64,000 nucleotides of DNA from Magnaporthiopsis rhizophila (lineage: Eukaryota; Ascomycota; Sordariomycetes; Magnaporthales; Magnaporthaceae), in NCBI GenBank assembly GCA_003049465.1, contig PYSS01000112.1, positions 62,001-126,000 on the forward strand, read 5' to 3'. The notes below the pieces were generated by a model, which saw only the letters and a list, made by a program, of their open reading frames with translations, searched no databases and had not been told where the DNA came from. Below, piece after piece: positions 21,472 to 32,238 of this stretch; position 1 is the stretch's first letter, and the number at the start of each line of letters is the position of its first letter. The position numbers and the translations under genes were made by a program.

Positions 21472-22222
21472 ATGTCCTCTTCCCAGGTGGGCAGCCGCCT
21501 GTCGTCCGCGGCTGCCCAGTCCCGCAACCCGATTATGATAGATCCCATGCACAAAACACACTGTCTCTGCGACTCACCTCCAAACAAATGAACGAAATGG
21601 CATCGCATCGTTCCTGATGCAGAAGGCTTTCGATAGCGAGGTCACCCTCCACATAGTTCTAGGTGGCGAAACCTCAGAGGACCTCTGTCGGCGATTCCTG
21701 GCCAAGAACGGCCCACGCGGCTGGGTGCGGAGGCTTCGAATGAACATCGAGGTCGAGTCTATCAAAACGCTGCAGAGCATCGCCAATAGCTGCACGCTCC
21801 CTCGCCCGAGGCTGCGGATCGGACCCGCGCTCAAGCAGATGGTGACCAATCATCGACTCAAAGGGCTCAAGATTGTCATGGGCCTTGACCCGAAGAGGTT
21901 TTTTGACTCCTGGCCTTTGACCCTCGGGGGATTCCTCCAGAACGCCATGGGCCTCAGATTGATGTGGCTTCCCGAGTCGTCCCTGGAGTCGCTTCGCATC
22001 TGGACGGTGTCAAAGGATCACATTCGTGCACGCGGTCTTTGCGATCATCACGCAGCAAAGCCTGGCGGATGCGGCGAGGGATCCGACCAAGAAACGCTCG
22101 AGATCGAGACGGAGCCGGTAGGTTCAGCCTACGCGGGTGACGATCTCTTGGAAGTTGACTGGCGGCCCATGTACGGACTCCCGCCGCGCCGAGCGGGTGA
22201 CGGGGCCGACACACAAAAATAA
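21472..22222 (+). CDS. Hypothetical protein, unrecognised
   Basis: The solid part is an open frame from 21617 to 22222 (201 residues, starting MQKAFDSEVTLHIVLGG). It is in frame with open sequence back to 21542. A 55-base GT-AG intron at 21487-21541 would join this to a tiny first exon, ATG at 21472 encoding MSSSQ; that joint is speculative. The protein has an even, globular-looking composition with short hydrophobic strands (LHIVLGG, GLKIVMGL, LRIWTVS), and no membrane helix or signal peptide. No family recognised. The C-terminal 60 residues are hydrophilic and possibly disordered. Confidence 0.4.
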
Positions 22223-22545
22223 TGGTGAGAAGAGCAGCGATGGTTTCAAAGAAAGAATCGGCGCCCGCATTCACGAGATGCCCCAGCAAAGTAAGAGGAT
22301 ACATGTGGTCACGTGGTGTGGAACATGGCTTCAGCCCACTACGTCATCGAGATCGATCGACTTGGCCGATCGACCTCCGTTCGCATCTCTTGGAGTTTGG
22401 ATAGAGGATTGGCCAAGAAGAGTGCCTCTTTCGAAGCCAGCCACCAACCGTGTCTTTCTGGACTGCACTTACCAATTTTTGACACCCCGCATCTCTTCAT
22501 CAGCCTTCACATCAAACCCAGAATCTGCCTACAAAGTCGACAAAA

Positions 22546-23975
22546 ATGGCAGAGGTCGCAGCAGGCGCGATCGCGGTTGAGCAGGTGGTGATGACGGGCG
22601 TCGAGGCCGCGGCCGCCGTGGCAGTGGCCAAGCCCGCGGGTCCTCTGAAGGGCACGCTCAGCCAGATCACGGTGCCGCTGGAGCAAGACACCTTGTGAGT
22701 CCTGTCTCCCCACACTTGCAGAGAGTAAAGGTTCAGAGGCGTGCCGTTTACTGACCTCAACCGTGGCTCGTTTGAAGATCAAGCCTCGCACGATCGCACC
22801 ACACCGTCACCGTAATCGGCGACAGAGCGTACATCTTCGGCGGCGAACAATCCGACGGCCAGCTCTGCGATACGGATGTGCACGCCGTCTCGCTGTCCAG
22901 CGGTCCCCGCGACGACACGACCGCCGTTCCCTCCGCCCAAGACGTCAACAACGGTAGCGCCCCTTCAGAGAGAAACCATGATCGCTACCCCGCATTTCCC
23001 CTCAAGGACGCCTCGACCGGCGAGCTTCTCGTTCCCAGACCCCGCACACGCCACGCCGCGGCGGCGAGGGGCAATTACATGCTCATACACGGCGGCCTGA
23101 ACGCGTCCGGCACCGCCCCGCCCGAGAAGGAGGCCGTGGAGGACGCGGCGACGATCTGGCTGTGGGATGCGGGCAGCCTCAAATGGGCCCGCATCCACGC
23201 ATCGGTGCAGATCGGCGCGTCGCTCGCCCCGCGCTGGGACCACGCCATCTTTGTCGATGAGGCCCAGGACATTCTTATCCTGCACGGCGGCCGCACCGCC
23301 GCCGGCCCTAGTGCCGAGACGTGGTTGTATGACTTCAACACCCTGGCCTGGATTGAGCTGCCGCCGGCGCCGGTCGCCTCGCACGGCGCGGGCAACGTCG
23401 CCTTCTCGGATGGCACGCTTTTCGTCGTTTCGACCGACGCGGGGATCGGGGGGAGCAGCTCGTCGCTCGGCGCGACGGTGCACTTTCTAAAGCTGGGTAG
23501 GTCCGCCGAGGAGCGCGAGAAGACGCTGCGATGGGAGCGCGTCGACTTCCCGTCGAACCCGCTCGCTCCTGGGCCCAAGGTGCGCGACGGCGGGGCGCTT
23601 GTACCGGTTTCGACGGGCTACGGCCGGCGGCATCTGGTGTACATGTTCGGGAGTACGGTGGGGGAGGCGGAGGAGGCGCAGGAATTCCACCCGGACGTGT
23701 GGTCGCTGCAGCTACCGTCCGGTGCATTCACGCTGTCATCGATCAAGGACGCCATACGCGAGAGGCTGCCGGGCGTCAAGTCTGGGTCGCTGACGTGGTC
23801 CGAGGTTGAGATCGTGCCGACCGAGATGCTGGGCCACGAGGGCAAGGCGCATCCGGGTCCGATCGCATTCTTTGAGGCGGCGTCGTGTCTTAGGGGCAAG
23901 GGGGTCTTTATGTGGGGAGGCTCGACGGCGGACGGAGAGAAGCAGGCGGATGGCTGGTTGTTGGAGGTTTCGTAA
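22546..23975 (+). CDS. Kelch-repeat (galactose-oxidase-like beta-propeller) protein
   Basis: Two exons (22546-22694 and 22778-23975) encode 448 residues. Kelch blades are recognisable by paired glycines and spaced aromatics: HHTVTVIGDRAYIFGGE, RHAAAARGNYMLIHGG, RWDHAIFVDEAQDILILHGG, GRRHLVYMFGS and GKGVFMWGGS. The protein is predicted to form a cytosolic six-blade propeller that acts as a protein interaction scaffold. The N-terminal 50 residues are Ala/Val-rich. There is no signal peptide and no copper-ligand set, so it is not a galactose oxidase enzyme. The donor GTGAGT completes a Leu codon across the junction. Confidence 0.82.
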
Positions 23976-24169
23976 ATGACTGATCCGCGACGACGGAAAA
24001 TCGACGCAAGCGAACCGGCAGGAATACAGGCCTACCTACCTAGACATTTCATAGAAGTAAAGTCCAGTAGACGGAGTTGGTGCGTTGAAATCCCTGATGT
24101 GAGGGAATAGAAAAAAACGCGATGCGAAAAGCTGGGGAAAAAAGCAGGCGGGCAAAAAAAAAAAATTCT

Positions 24170-24240
24170 GGGCGTGGCAAGACTCGAACTTGCGTTTCTT
24201 CGGCCACAACGAAGTGTACTAACCCCTATACGACACACCC
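24170..24240 (-). tRNA. tRNA-His(GTG)
   Basis: On the minus strand the acceptor GGGTGTG pairs with CACGCCC (one T-G wobble). The D arm is GTAT-AGGGGTTA-GTAC, the anticodon stem CTTCG/CGAAG encloses TTGTGGC (anticodon GTG), and the T arm is GCAAG-TTCGAGT-CTTGC. It is 71 nt with no intron. A run of A on the + strand (24154-24165) gives the minus-strand poly-T Pol III terminator directly downstream. Confidence 0.95.
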
Positions 24241-24549
24241 TTCTGTGGATCACTACACCAAATGGCCTGGTGGAGCGTTGCAGTCGGAGCTTCCATCGGG
24301 GGCTTATGTGGGCATTTTGGCGGTTCTGGTGGTTTCCTTTAAACACCCGACAAACTTTTCTATTTTAAGAACTTAATTTTTAATTTCCAGGGTATGGTTT
24401 CGTGGCACTGGCAGACAGCCGGACGAGGCCCTCCGTTTCCTTAATGGTATCGCTGAATACTGAGCGACACGTTCTTCACTTACCGAGCACTCAAGGTCGA
24501 GGGCAATATCACAGCAACGGAAACCATTTTCTCCACTATGATCGCAACG

Positions 24550-24658
24550 GGTAACGTGCCAGAGTGGTTAATGGTAGACTCGAATCGGGCACCTCATCGC
24601 AAGGCGTCGGGCGATCTAATGGCTTCGGCCGCACAAAGGTTCGGATCTTGTCGTTGTG
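24550..24658 (+). tRNA. tRNA-Ser(CGA)-like gene with intron, possibly degenerate
   Basis: The box A-like TGCCAGAGTGGTTAATGG, the anticodon region TAGACTCGAA (anticodon CGA), the type II variable arm TGGCTTCGGCCGC and the box B-like AGGTTCGGATC are in the right order. The acceptor GGTAACG pairs with CGTTGTG except for the outermost pair. The likely intron is 24585-24613. Weaknesses: mismatches in the T stem (CAAAG/TCTTG) and at the base of the anticodon stem, and a shortened D loop. It may be a tRNA pseudogene. A short T run follows at 24668-24671. Confidence 0.5.
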
Positions 24659-26567
24659 AGCGTTCACTTTTGCCCGATAGCGGCCGGCGGTGGTGCCAGG
24701 GCATTAGTTTTTTTTGTTCCACTCTCGACTTTCCTTCATCGGTGTCGCTGACCAACTCCCTGGCATCGGCTGTTGTTAGCCGGCTAATGATAATCGCCAG
24801 CTCGGTACACCTACCTGCCCATGGCTTTAACTTACCTCTAAACCCTTTCGAAGAGTGCCTTGTCAACGCTATATCTCAAGAAAGTATTCAACCTTGTCCT
24901 TATGTTTTCTGACTCTGCTTTTTGGATGACAACGGCCAGCAGTCAGTCTCAACTGAACGCGGTGACGCAGCAACCGCTCGTGCCAAGGGGTCGCTTATCC
25001 GAACTCGATCTGCATGACCAGACTCTCGCGCGATCCCACAGATGCACCCCAAGTCGCCAACCTCTCAAGTCTTGGTATCGATGCAGACGCTCCAATCCCG
25101 AACACCTGAGCACCCACAGAGCCCACCCCCGATTAGGCGTCGCATGGGGCCGCCCGCTGCCGGCCGATGTAATTTGGGAGCCGGCAGTACGGAGGGAGGA
25201 TCGTCCGAGGCAGCACAGCCTTTGTCCCCCCAGCCCCGCCGTACAGTCAACACGCAGCCAACCACCAACCCGTATCTTTCAGGCCTTATCGTTGGCATCA
25301 TCCATCAGTCCGGCTCCTCACGATCAGCGTGAAGTCATCGGCCCGGTCGAGCAGCGCAAACCGGGCCATTATGCAAAGCCCGGCTTCGAAAATGCGGCAC
25401 GGAGCCCTAAACTCGGCACCGATCAGAAATGGCTGGGGATTTTGGGAGCTGCTCACTGCGACGATTCATGGAGTAAGCTGGCTTGGTTGGCTGAGTACAC
25501 GGGGTGGAGTAAGCAGACCCGGAAAAGCACGACACTGCCAGCAGACTTCATCCTCTGATCGCTTTCATGGTTCCCGGCAGCCCCTTACGTTTCTTTTCCG
25601 CAACAAACGGTTTCCAAATGAATTTTGTGAGTTTCTATCAATTGACGACATGTCGCGGGTTCACCACCCGGAATGCAGCATCGACTGCACACGCTGGCAC
25701 GTTGCTTCTCGATTCGGGACAGCAAAAGCGGAGCAAAACGACCCTGTGGGGTGGAATTAGGCGTGGCAGGCCTAAAAACGGCAGGCCTGACCGCAATGCG
25801 CGCTAAATTTAAGGTCTGGTGGTTCGACCTGCCAACCAACCGAACGCCGGGGAATTTTCATGCACCTCAACGGCTGTGCGGGCTATGCGGGCCCCTGTCG
25901 CTCAGCGTGTAGTAAAGCCAGGCGATGCCGCAGCAGAAACGCCGCTCTGCAACCCTGCAACGACAAAACACAGCAACCCCCCGACTCAACGAAACACACA
26001 CAGCCAACATCGTAAGCCCGGCATTGCACTCAGCGCAAGTGCAAAATGCTAGGTTGCTTTTTGGTAACCAAATGCATACCTCCTCTGACTGTATGACGTG
26101 CCGCCCGGTCGCGTCTGGTCTGCGAGTATGGCGATGCACCCGCGCCCCGGGCATCGACATGGGTGGTCTCCCTACTCCACGTTGCTACCAGCAGGTAGGG
26201 CTTGGTAAGTCTGTGATGGATACTATGGACGGGCTCGAGGTCCTGGTGTTGTTAAAATGCCATGCCTCGACCCGCTTCCCCATCAGTCTTCCGGTTTGGT
26301 TCCTCCATCATCCACCCAACGACTTCATCACAACCCCATCATCACCAGCCTCGCGCAAGAGCTTGCGAAGAGGCCATTGTACCCATCGGTACCCGAACGC
26401 TTGGGATACACCAATGTCCCACCTTTCTCCCTCTTGAGTGATTTGATCATACACCACATCAAACCTCAAGGTCCGAACCACAGCACTACCACGGACGCCC
26501 CTTCAGCCATCGTCAACATCCGACAACACACACGCACACATATATCCACCGCAACACAGTCGCCACC
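24659..26567. other. 1.9-kb gene-poor interval
   Basis: There are several short overlapping frames, the longest 232 codons at 24860-25558, with biased Arg/Pro/Ser composition and no motif. I see no exon chain. The last 150 bases are CA-rich (ACACACGCACACATATAT-like) and form the leader of the collagen-like gene. Confidence 0.45.
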
Positions 26568-28895
26568 ATGAGGTTGGCGGTCACAGTCGCGCTGCTCGCA
26601 GCAGCGGCGCACTCACTACCCATCCCTACCCAGCCATCAGGCGCACAGGCTCCCAATGCCCCAGCATCAGCACCAGGGGGACCACCCGCACCTGGAGGAG
26701 GACTGGATGCTGCCGAGATCATCAAGATGCTAGGAGGCGCAGGGGGAAAGCCCGGCGATGGGAAGATGAAAACGCAAGTCATGCCGCCAGCGCCCAAAGA
26801 GGGTGCCGCGCCTCAAACCGCAGGAGCCGGAGATGCTGCCCCGAAAGACGGCCCCGACAACAAGCAAAATGACGAGCCCAAGAAGAGCAAAAAGGGGAAG
26901 AAGGGAGACAAAAAGAAGAAGAAGAAGAAGAAGGACAAGAAGAAGTGGGGGAAGCACGGCAAGAAAGGCAAGGGCAAAGATTGCAAGGATCCTAAGCCTG
27001 GTGGCGGCATGTTGCCGCCAAATGGCTCCGAGATCGTCATCGACGGCCACAACAACGGCCCGGCAGCTCCTCCACCCGGTGCTGGCGGCTCTGGTGGACC
27101 TGGGGGACCTGGTGGGTCTGGCGGGCCTGGCGGGCCTGGAGGTCCCGGCGGTTCAGATAAGCCTGGCATGCCCCCTGCTCCCGGCTCTGCCGGCGGCCCC
27201 GGCGGACCCGGAGGCCCGGGAGGCCCAGGTGGTCCCGGTGGTCCTGGCGGCGCTGGACCCGATGTACCCGGCGCTCCTGCACCCGGCGGGCCCGGTGGGG
27301 CGGGAGGCCCTGGCGGTCCGGGCGGTCCCGGGGGTCCTGGTGGCGCTGGAGCCGATGTGCCTGGCACGCCCGGTGGCCCTGGTGGAGCTGGTGGCCCGGG
27401 TGGTCCGGGTGGCCCCGGCGGCCCCGGGGCTCCTGGTGGTCCCGGCGGGCCTCCTGCTCCCGGCCCGAACGACCCCGCTGCGCCGACTCCTAGCGCCGGC
27501 GGACCCGGCGGCGCTGGAGGCCCGGGTGGTCCGGGTGGACCAGGTGGACCCGGAGGCCCTGCTGGACCTGGTGCCGATGCTCCTGGCGGACCTGGCGGAC
27601 CGGGTGGCCCCGGTGGTGCCGGCGGTCCCGGGGGCGCAGGCGGCCCGACTGGCGCGCCCGTGGTTCCCGATCCCTCGAAGCCGGGCCAAGAACCGGCCAA
27701 GTGCTCGTGCTCGTCCACTGGTGGCGCTCCTGCACCATCCGCCGGATCCGGCGGTCCGGGAGGTCCTGGAGGCGCCGGTGGCCCTGGAGGTGCAGGCGGC
27801 CCTGGTGCTAATGCTCCTGGTGCTCCTGGTTCTCCTAGTGGACCTGGCGGACCTGGCGGCCCGGGTGGTCCCGGAGGCCCTGGAGGCCCTGGGGCTAATG
27901 CCCCTGGCGCCCCTGGTGCTCCTAGTGGACCTGGCGGACCTAGTGGCCCTGGCGGTCCCGGAGGCCCTGGAGGTCCTGGAGGTCCTGGCGCTCCTGGTGC
28001 TGTCGACCTACCTGGACTTCCAACCGGCCCTGGTGCTCCTGGCGGACCCGGTGGCCCAGGTGGGCCAGGCGGACCTGGCGGTCCGGGTGGTCCTGGGGGT
28101 CCTGACATGCCTGGTATGCCTCCTGCTCCTGGGTCTCCCAGTGGACCTGGCGGCCCAGGTGGACCCGGCGGACCCGGCGGACCCGGTGGCCCTGGTGGTC
28201 CTGGTGCACCAGTCGAACCCGGCTCTGGTTCACCCGGTGGTGCTGGAGGTCCTGGCGGACCCGGTGGACCCGGTGGTCCAGGAGGACCTGGTGGCTCTAG
28301 CGGACCTGATAAGCCTGAAGGCTCTGCACCTGGCCCCGGCGGACCTGGCGGACCTGGCGGTGCCGGTGGAGCTGGAGGACCCGGTGGTGCCGACGGATCT
28401 GGCGGCAAGGCACCGGGTGGTCCTGGCGGTGCAGGCGGTGCAGGCGGTGCGGGCGGCGCTGGCGGACCCGGTGGCGCGGGAGGTCCAGTGCCCGGAGTTC
28501 CCGGCGGCGAGACTGCTCCTGGCGCGCCCGGCCAAGCCGGCCCCGGCCAGTGGACGATTGTCCAGTTCAAGCGCGTCTGCGACGGTTCCGACTCGTCCTG
28601 CCAGGTCTCCTTCGGCATCGACCGCAACGATGGCACCCCTCCGACACCCTGCAGCTACACCCAAATGGGTGGATCCAAGGCGGGTGTCCCTGAGACGTCA
28701 CCCAAGCAGTGTGGCAAGTACACGGTCAGCTCTGGCTGGAGCGGACAGTTCGGACCCGGCCACGGATTCACCACCCTGTCGGTCATCGACAAGGCGCAGA
28801 AGCTCATAGTGTGGCCTGCATACACGGACGTCCAGCTCGCCAACATGCAGACCGTCAAGCCAGACCAGAGCTACCCCCAGCACAGCCTCCCTTAA
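26568..28895 (+). CDS. Secreted collagen-like Gly-Gly-Pro-rich protein
   Basis: An intronless frame of 775 residues. A signal peptide (MRLAVTVALLAAAAHSLPIP) is followed by a Pro/Ala/Gly stretch and a block of almost pure lysine (about residues 103-143). A long collagen-like region (about 165-650) follows, with Gly at every third position, mostly GGP or GPG triplets, and short interruptions. One interruption holds KCSCSS. The last 115 residues form a distinct globular-looking domain beginning GQWTIVQFKRVCDGSDSSC, with Cys also in PCSY and KQCGKY. That layout resembles small secreted fungal protein domains, but I do not recognise the family. Probable role: extracellular matrix, adhesin or surface coat. 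A 607-codon frame on the opposite strand reads as Gly-Pro-Pro repeats; it lacks a signal peptide and is probably a shadow. Confidence 0.85.
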   Translation: MRLAVTVALLAAAAHSLPIPTQPSGAQAPNAPASAPGGPPAPGGGLDAAEIIKMLGGAGGKPGDGKMKTQVMPPAPKEGAAPQTAGAGDAAPKDGPDNKQNDEPKKSKKGKKGDKKKKKKKKDKKKWGKHGKKGKGKDCKDPKPGGGMLPPNGSEIVIDGHNNGPAAPPPGAGGSGGPGGPGGSGGPGGPGGPGGSDKPGMPPAPGSAGGPGGPGGPGGPGGPGGPGGAGPDVPGAPAPGGPGGAGGPGGPGGPGGPGGAGADVPGTPGGPGGAGGPGGPGGPGGPGAPGGPGGPPAPGPNDPAAPTPSAGGPGGAGGPGGPGGPGGPGGPAGPGADAPGGPGGPGGPGGAGGPGGAGGPTGAPVVPDPSKPGQEPAKCSCSSTGGAPAPSAGSGGPGGPGGAGGPGGAGGPGANAPGAPGSPSGPGGPGGPGGPGGPGGPGANAPGAPGAPSGPGGPSGPGGPGGPGGPGGPGAPGAVDLPGLPTGPGAPGGPGGPGGPGGPGGPGGPGGPDMPGMPPAPGSPSGPGGPGGPGGPGGPGGPGGPGAPVEPGSGSPGGAGGPGGPGGPGGPGGPGGSSGPDKPEGSAPGPGGPGGPGGAGGAGGPGGADGSGGKAPGGPGGAGGAGGAGGAGGPGGAGGPVPGVPGGETAPGAPGQAGPGQWTIVQFKRVCDGSDSSCQVSFGIDRNDGTPPTPCSYTQMGGSKAGVPETSPKQCGKYTVSSGWSGQFGPGHGFTTLSVIDKAQKLIVWPAYTDVQLANMQTVKPDQSYPQHSLP
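27070..28520 (+). repeat. Degenerate GGN-CCN collagen-type repeat array
   Basis: This is the nine-base periodic coding repeat (Gly-Gly-Pro and variants) of the collagen-like gene. Units differ at third positions and by Ala, Ser or Asp substitutions, so the array is older than a perfect satellite. Confidence 0.85.
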
Positions 28896-29928
28896 GAGTC
28901 TACTGCGGGATATGACACAACAGTTACGACATCATATTATTACCCTCTTCCCCTACAGCGCATTTGTATCTCATATTTGAGGGATTCAAGCATGTATCAT
29001 CCACACTACCGTCACATGACACCCCTCCTTTGAGGGACCCAGGTTAGAGGTTAGGCGTTCCATGTTTGCATAGCATATTGGGGAAAGCATTTACGCGGCG
29101 TTCTGGGTCGGAGCATATACCACGAAGGGTGTTTTACTATTATTTTCACTTATATAAAAATTCTTTCTTCCTTTGTACTTCTGCTTATCCTTTGTCTTTT
29201 GTACAGTGGGTTGGCCTCGGAGCATACGATGGCGTTCGGTGTTTTCGGATTACTGGCATCAGAACTTCTCTGCAGCAGGCGTTCGCTTCATGCTTGAAAA
29301 ATACTCCTTTGGCATTTTTCTTTGTCCGAATCCCGCGCCTCCCACGCAAGTAACATCCTGGCAACTCTGCAGCCGTGCAAGTATGCGAGCTATGCGGCTT
29401 TTCGGACTCCAAAAGCAGAGCCATGTCGTTGGGCTAAAGGCTCGCCTGTATGTGCGATCCCTCAAGCTTCGACCGTAGAACGATGGAGCGACAAAGGAGG
29501 GAGGTGCGAGGAGATAGGGCAACAGCAAGATGAGGTTACAACGAGAGCACTATTTAGGACGTTAATGTTTGATGTGAAGAGAAAATTGGTGCTCTTATTT
29601 CGTTTGTGTTCCATGAACAAACAGCCGCCGGCATGGTGTACGTTCGAATCGCGTGGCACCAAACGCAGTTGGTGTCTCTCACTTCGTTTGTAGTCGTCAC
29701 TCACTTCGCTGCCGTCTTTGGCAAAACAACCAACCGAGCCACAGATCTTCTTCTTCTTCTTAAAAAAAAACTAGTCTCTGCTATCTTGATTGCTCCCAGC
29801 GTCTCCTCGCGATCAGCACGGCGGCCGCTAAAACCGCACCTCGAAGCTTGCATACAAAACCTCTCGTCAACGGCGCCGGCGGCCTCGAAGCCATCATACC
29901 GGCAGTAGCACAGAGCCATGAAAGCACG
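28896..29928. other. Intergenic, no gene seen
   Basis: This contains the 3' flank of the collagen-like gene and the leader of the SET gene. AT-rich parts near 29120-29180. Short frames only. The open frame upstream of the chosen SET start has no homology. Confidence 0.4.
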
Positions 29929-30939
29929 ATGACGTCCCATATCGAGATTCGAGAGATACCCAACAAGGGCAAGGGCGTGGTCGCCGTCACCAGCATTCCG
30001 CTAGGCACAAGAGTTCTCTGCGAGGAGCCCCTCCTCGATTGCCAGTGTCTCCTGGACAAGGCCATCTTGAACTCTCAGGTAGCCGACAAGCTGAAGCGGG
30101 TGCCGATGGAGCACCGGCGCGAGTTTCTCTCCCTCTACAACAAGGACGCAGGCGGCCCATACCCTCTCGCCGGCATCTTCGACACCAACTCAATTCCCCT
30201 CGGCGACGCCGGCAGCGGCGCCGTCTACCCGACCGTGTGCCGCCTCAACCACAGCTGCCGGCCCAACTGCATGACCAGCTGGAACGCGACGCTGCGGCGG
30301 CAGACCGTCCACGCGACCCGCCGTATCGAGGAGGGCGAGGAGCTCACGGTGCAGTACTACAATGAGCCCGTCGACAACCGGCGCGCCTACCTGCACGAAC
30401 ACTTTGGCTTCTGGTGCGTCTGCCCGGCCTGCACGCAGCCGCGCGAGGAGCTGGCGCGCTCGGACGCCCGCCGTCTGCGCATCGAGAAGCTGCTCGAGGA
30501 ACTCGAGAACGGCGGCGGCCGCGTGGACGAGGACCCGGACGGCTGCCTGCTCGACTGCCGGGCGCTGGTGCAACTCGTGGCCGGCGAGTACGGCGGCGTC
30601 GCCACGGGCATCGAGGCGTGCGCGTGGTACGTCGCCGCCCAGGTTTGCCAGGCGCACAGCGACCACGGGCGTGCGTCCGCGTTCGCGTTCCGCTCGTACG
30701 AGGCGCGGCTGGTCGCTGAGGGTGAGGACTCGCCTAACACGGCCAAGATGCTGCGCATTGCTGTTGACCCTTGTGCGGAGCTGGGCGTGTCGGAGGAGGA
30801 TTCGCGTGGCTGGGCGAGCCCGGTCTCGCTCGTGCCGCCAGAGGGATACCCGCCTGAGCTATACGAGACGTGGCTGTGGCGGCAGGGGACTGAGGGCGAC
30901 GGCTTTGATGTGGACAGATATCTGCGAGGCCGCATGTGA
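29929..30939 (+). CDS. SET-domain protein (SMYD/SET5-like lysine methyltransferase)
   Basis: A single exon of 336 residues. The SET core is visible: the entry strand EIREIPNKGKGVVAVTSIPLG, the cofactor/substrate motif RLNHSCRPNC (about residues 105-114), the ELTVQYYN strand carrying the conserved tyrosine, and a post-SET-like FGFWCVCPACTQP with three cysteines for zinc. This predicts transfer of a methyl group from S-adenosylmethionine to a protein lysine. Fungal members of this compact class often lack an assigned substrate. The frame extends 27 codons upstream to 29848, but the Met at 29929 directly precedes the domain. Confidence 0.87.
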   Translation: MTSHIEIREIPNKGKGVVAVTSIPLGTRVLCEEPLLDCQCLLDKAILNSQVADKLKRVPMEHRREFLSLYNKDAGGPYPLAGIFDTNSIPLGDAGSGAVYPTVCRLNHSCRPNCMTSWNATLRRQTVHATRRIEEGEELTVQYYNEPVDNRRAYLHEHFGFWCVCPACTQPREELARSDARRLRIEKLLEELENGGGRVDEDPDGCLLDCRALVQLVAGEYGGVATGIEACAWYVAAQVCQAHSDHGRASAFAFRSYEARLVAEGEDSPNTAKMLRIAVDPCAELGVSEEDSRGWASPVSLVPPEGYPPELYETWLWRQGTEGDGFDVDRYLRGRM

Positions 30940-31497
30940 TGCGTGACAGGAGAAGGGCATCTAGTTGTGCGGATCGGAGTCCGTTGCGGGCGGGATTCGC
31001 GGGCACTTGATAGGATATCTACCTCACATTTGGAGCCGACTTGAATAGTGCCGTCCACCGCTAGGTCGCTCGGAGGCGTTTGCTCCATTTTGTCATGGGT
31101 AGCTCGCGTCTACTAGGCTAAAATCCAGCTACCACTCCTGGGCCCTCACATCCCTCGCCTTTGCCTGCTACGAGGCTCGGCTGCCGTCTTTGTCCCAGCG
31201 CAACAAGCCGTCGTGTACTCTCCACTTTGCCTTTTTTTCATCCTCCTGCGGCGGTCACGGCCCAAAATAATACATCGCAAAGACTCTCCCCATGATGCCG
31301 TCATCTACGAGAGGCCTCCAAGCAAAGGCCTCTCTAACTCTGCGTCTTGGAGCCACCTCTGGTGAATATTTCTCCCGAATTGAGATGGTATCGAGACTTC
31401 CTCGGTTCAACGTGCTCCAAACTCTGCACAACCATCGTCCAGTTCCGTCACCACCACCAACCAGCCTTGGTGTTGCCTGCCACTCCTCTCCGGGCCA
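30940..31497. other. Intergenic between convergent genes, no gene seen
   Basis: Nothing beyond short frames is seen between the SET gene and the first 2EXR gene. Confidence 0.4.
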
Positions 31498-32238
31498 CTA
31501 GTTGAGCTTTGCTAACTCACAGTAGCGGAAGGGAATGCTACACTGGAACCAGTTTAGAAGTTCGAAATCGGTGAGAGGGAGATCATGGAAAGGGTGGCCG
31601 TATCTCGTCTCCTGCATCCAGAATCGTCCGACCGCGAGGTCATCACCCAGCCCACCCCGGCGGCGGTCGCTGAGAAGTTCGCGCATGGGGTCGGTCAAGA
31701 TGTGCACGCAGCGAAGCGCCTCCATTCCGTGGATGGCCAGGCTAAGGAAAGTCGACACCACGTCGGAGCGATTCGCCTCCCCCGGCACCACGTCGTAGGG
31801 AATCACTTCCTGCGACACAACCACCTGCCTGGTCCTGTGAAAGATGACCCAACTTGCGAGATCTCGGGCATCGATCTCGTCAGGGGATGTCGCGAAGAGA
31901 CCCATGGCACAGAGTGTAGCGTAAAATGACGGAATGTTGTCCTTCGGGATGAAGAGGGCGTCCATCTCGGGCTCGAAGTCGCGGACCGGAATGCGCGCAA
32001 CCGGATGGGCCGAGTAAGGGCGGCCCAGGGCGACAAACTTGAGCCGCTTCTCGACCGCCTCGCGAGACTCGGAGCAGACGCGCATGGCGACGGGGAAGGC
32101 CACGGGGACTTGTGGGATGTAGTGAGGATCGCGCGCATGCCTTTTCTTGTTCCAGACCGCAATCTGCGGAACCCCATCCTCGATCGTGTCCTCCCAGATC
32201 TGGAGCCGCAGCTCGAAAGGGAGACGTGAGAATGACAT
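31498..32238 (-). CDS. 2EXR-domain protein, copy 1
   Basis: A 246-residue intronless protein starting MSFSRLPFELRLQIWEDTI. The F-x-R-LP-x-E-LR-x-x-IW pattern defines the fungal 2EXR family, distantly F-box-like and of unknown biochemical role. A second conserved block, VAMRVCSESREAVEKRLKF, is the usual family partner, together with PEMDALFIP. No membrane or signal sequence. It has a tandem paralogue about 640 bases away on the same strand. Confidence 0.82.
   Translation of the reverse strand: MSFSRLPFELRLQIWEDTIEDGVPQIAVWNKKRHARDPHYIPQVPVAFPVAMRVCSESREAVEKRLKFVALGRPYSAHPVARIPVRDFEPEMDALFIPKDNIPSFYATLCAMGLFATSPDEIDARDLASWVIFHRTRQVVVSQEVIPYDVVPGEANRSDVVSTFLSLAIHGMEALRCVHILTDPMRELLSDRRRGGLGDDLAVGRFWMQETRYGHPFHDLPLTDFELLNWFQCSIPFRYCELAKLN

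Noticed and set aside
22878..22900. Start of the kelch protein at the internal Met of exon 2
   Set aside because: An upstream exon with a good ATG, a GTGAGT donor and an in-frame join adds the first kelch blade (HHTVTVIGDRAYIFGGE).
24860..25558. 232-codon + strand frame in the gene-poor interval
   Set aside because: Biased composition, no domain, no splice-linked neighbours; probably chance in GC-rich DNA.
26813..28636. 607-codon minus-strand frame encoding Gly-Pro-Pro repeats
   Set aside because: Complement of GGN-CCN repeats is automatically open. The + strand has the signal peptide, unique C-terminal domain and a proper stop.
29640..29690. tRNA-like box B (GTTCGAATC) near 29644
   Set aside because: No box A at the right distance and no acceptor stem could be formed.
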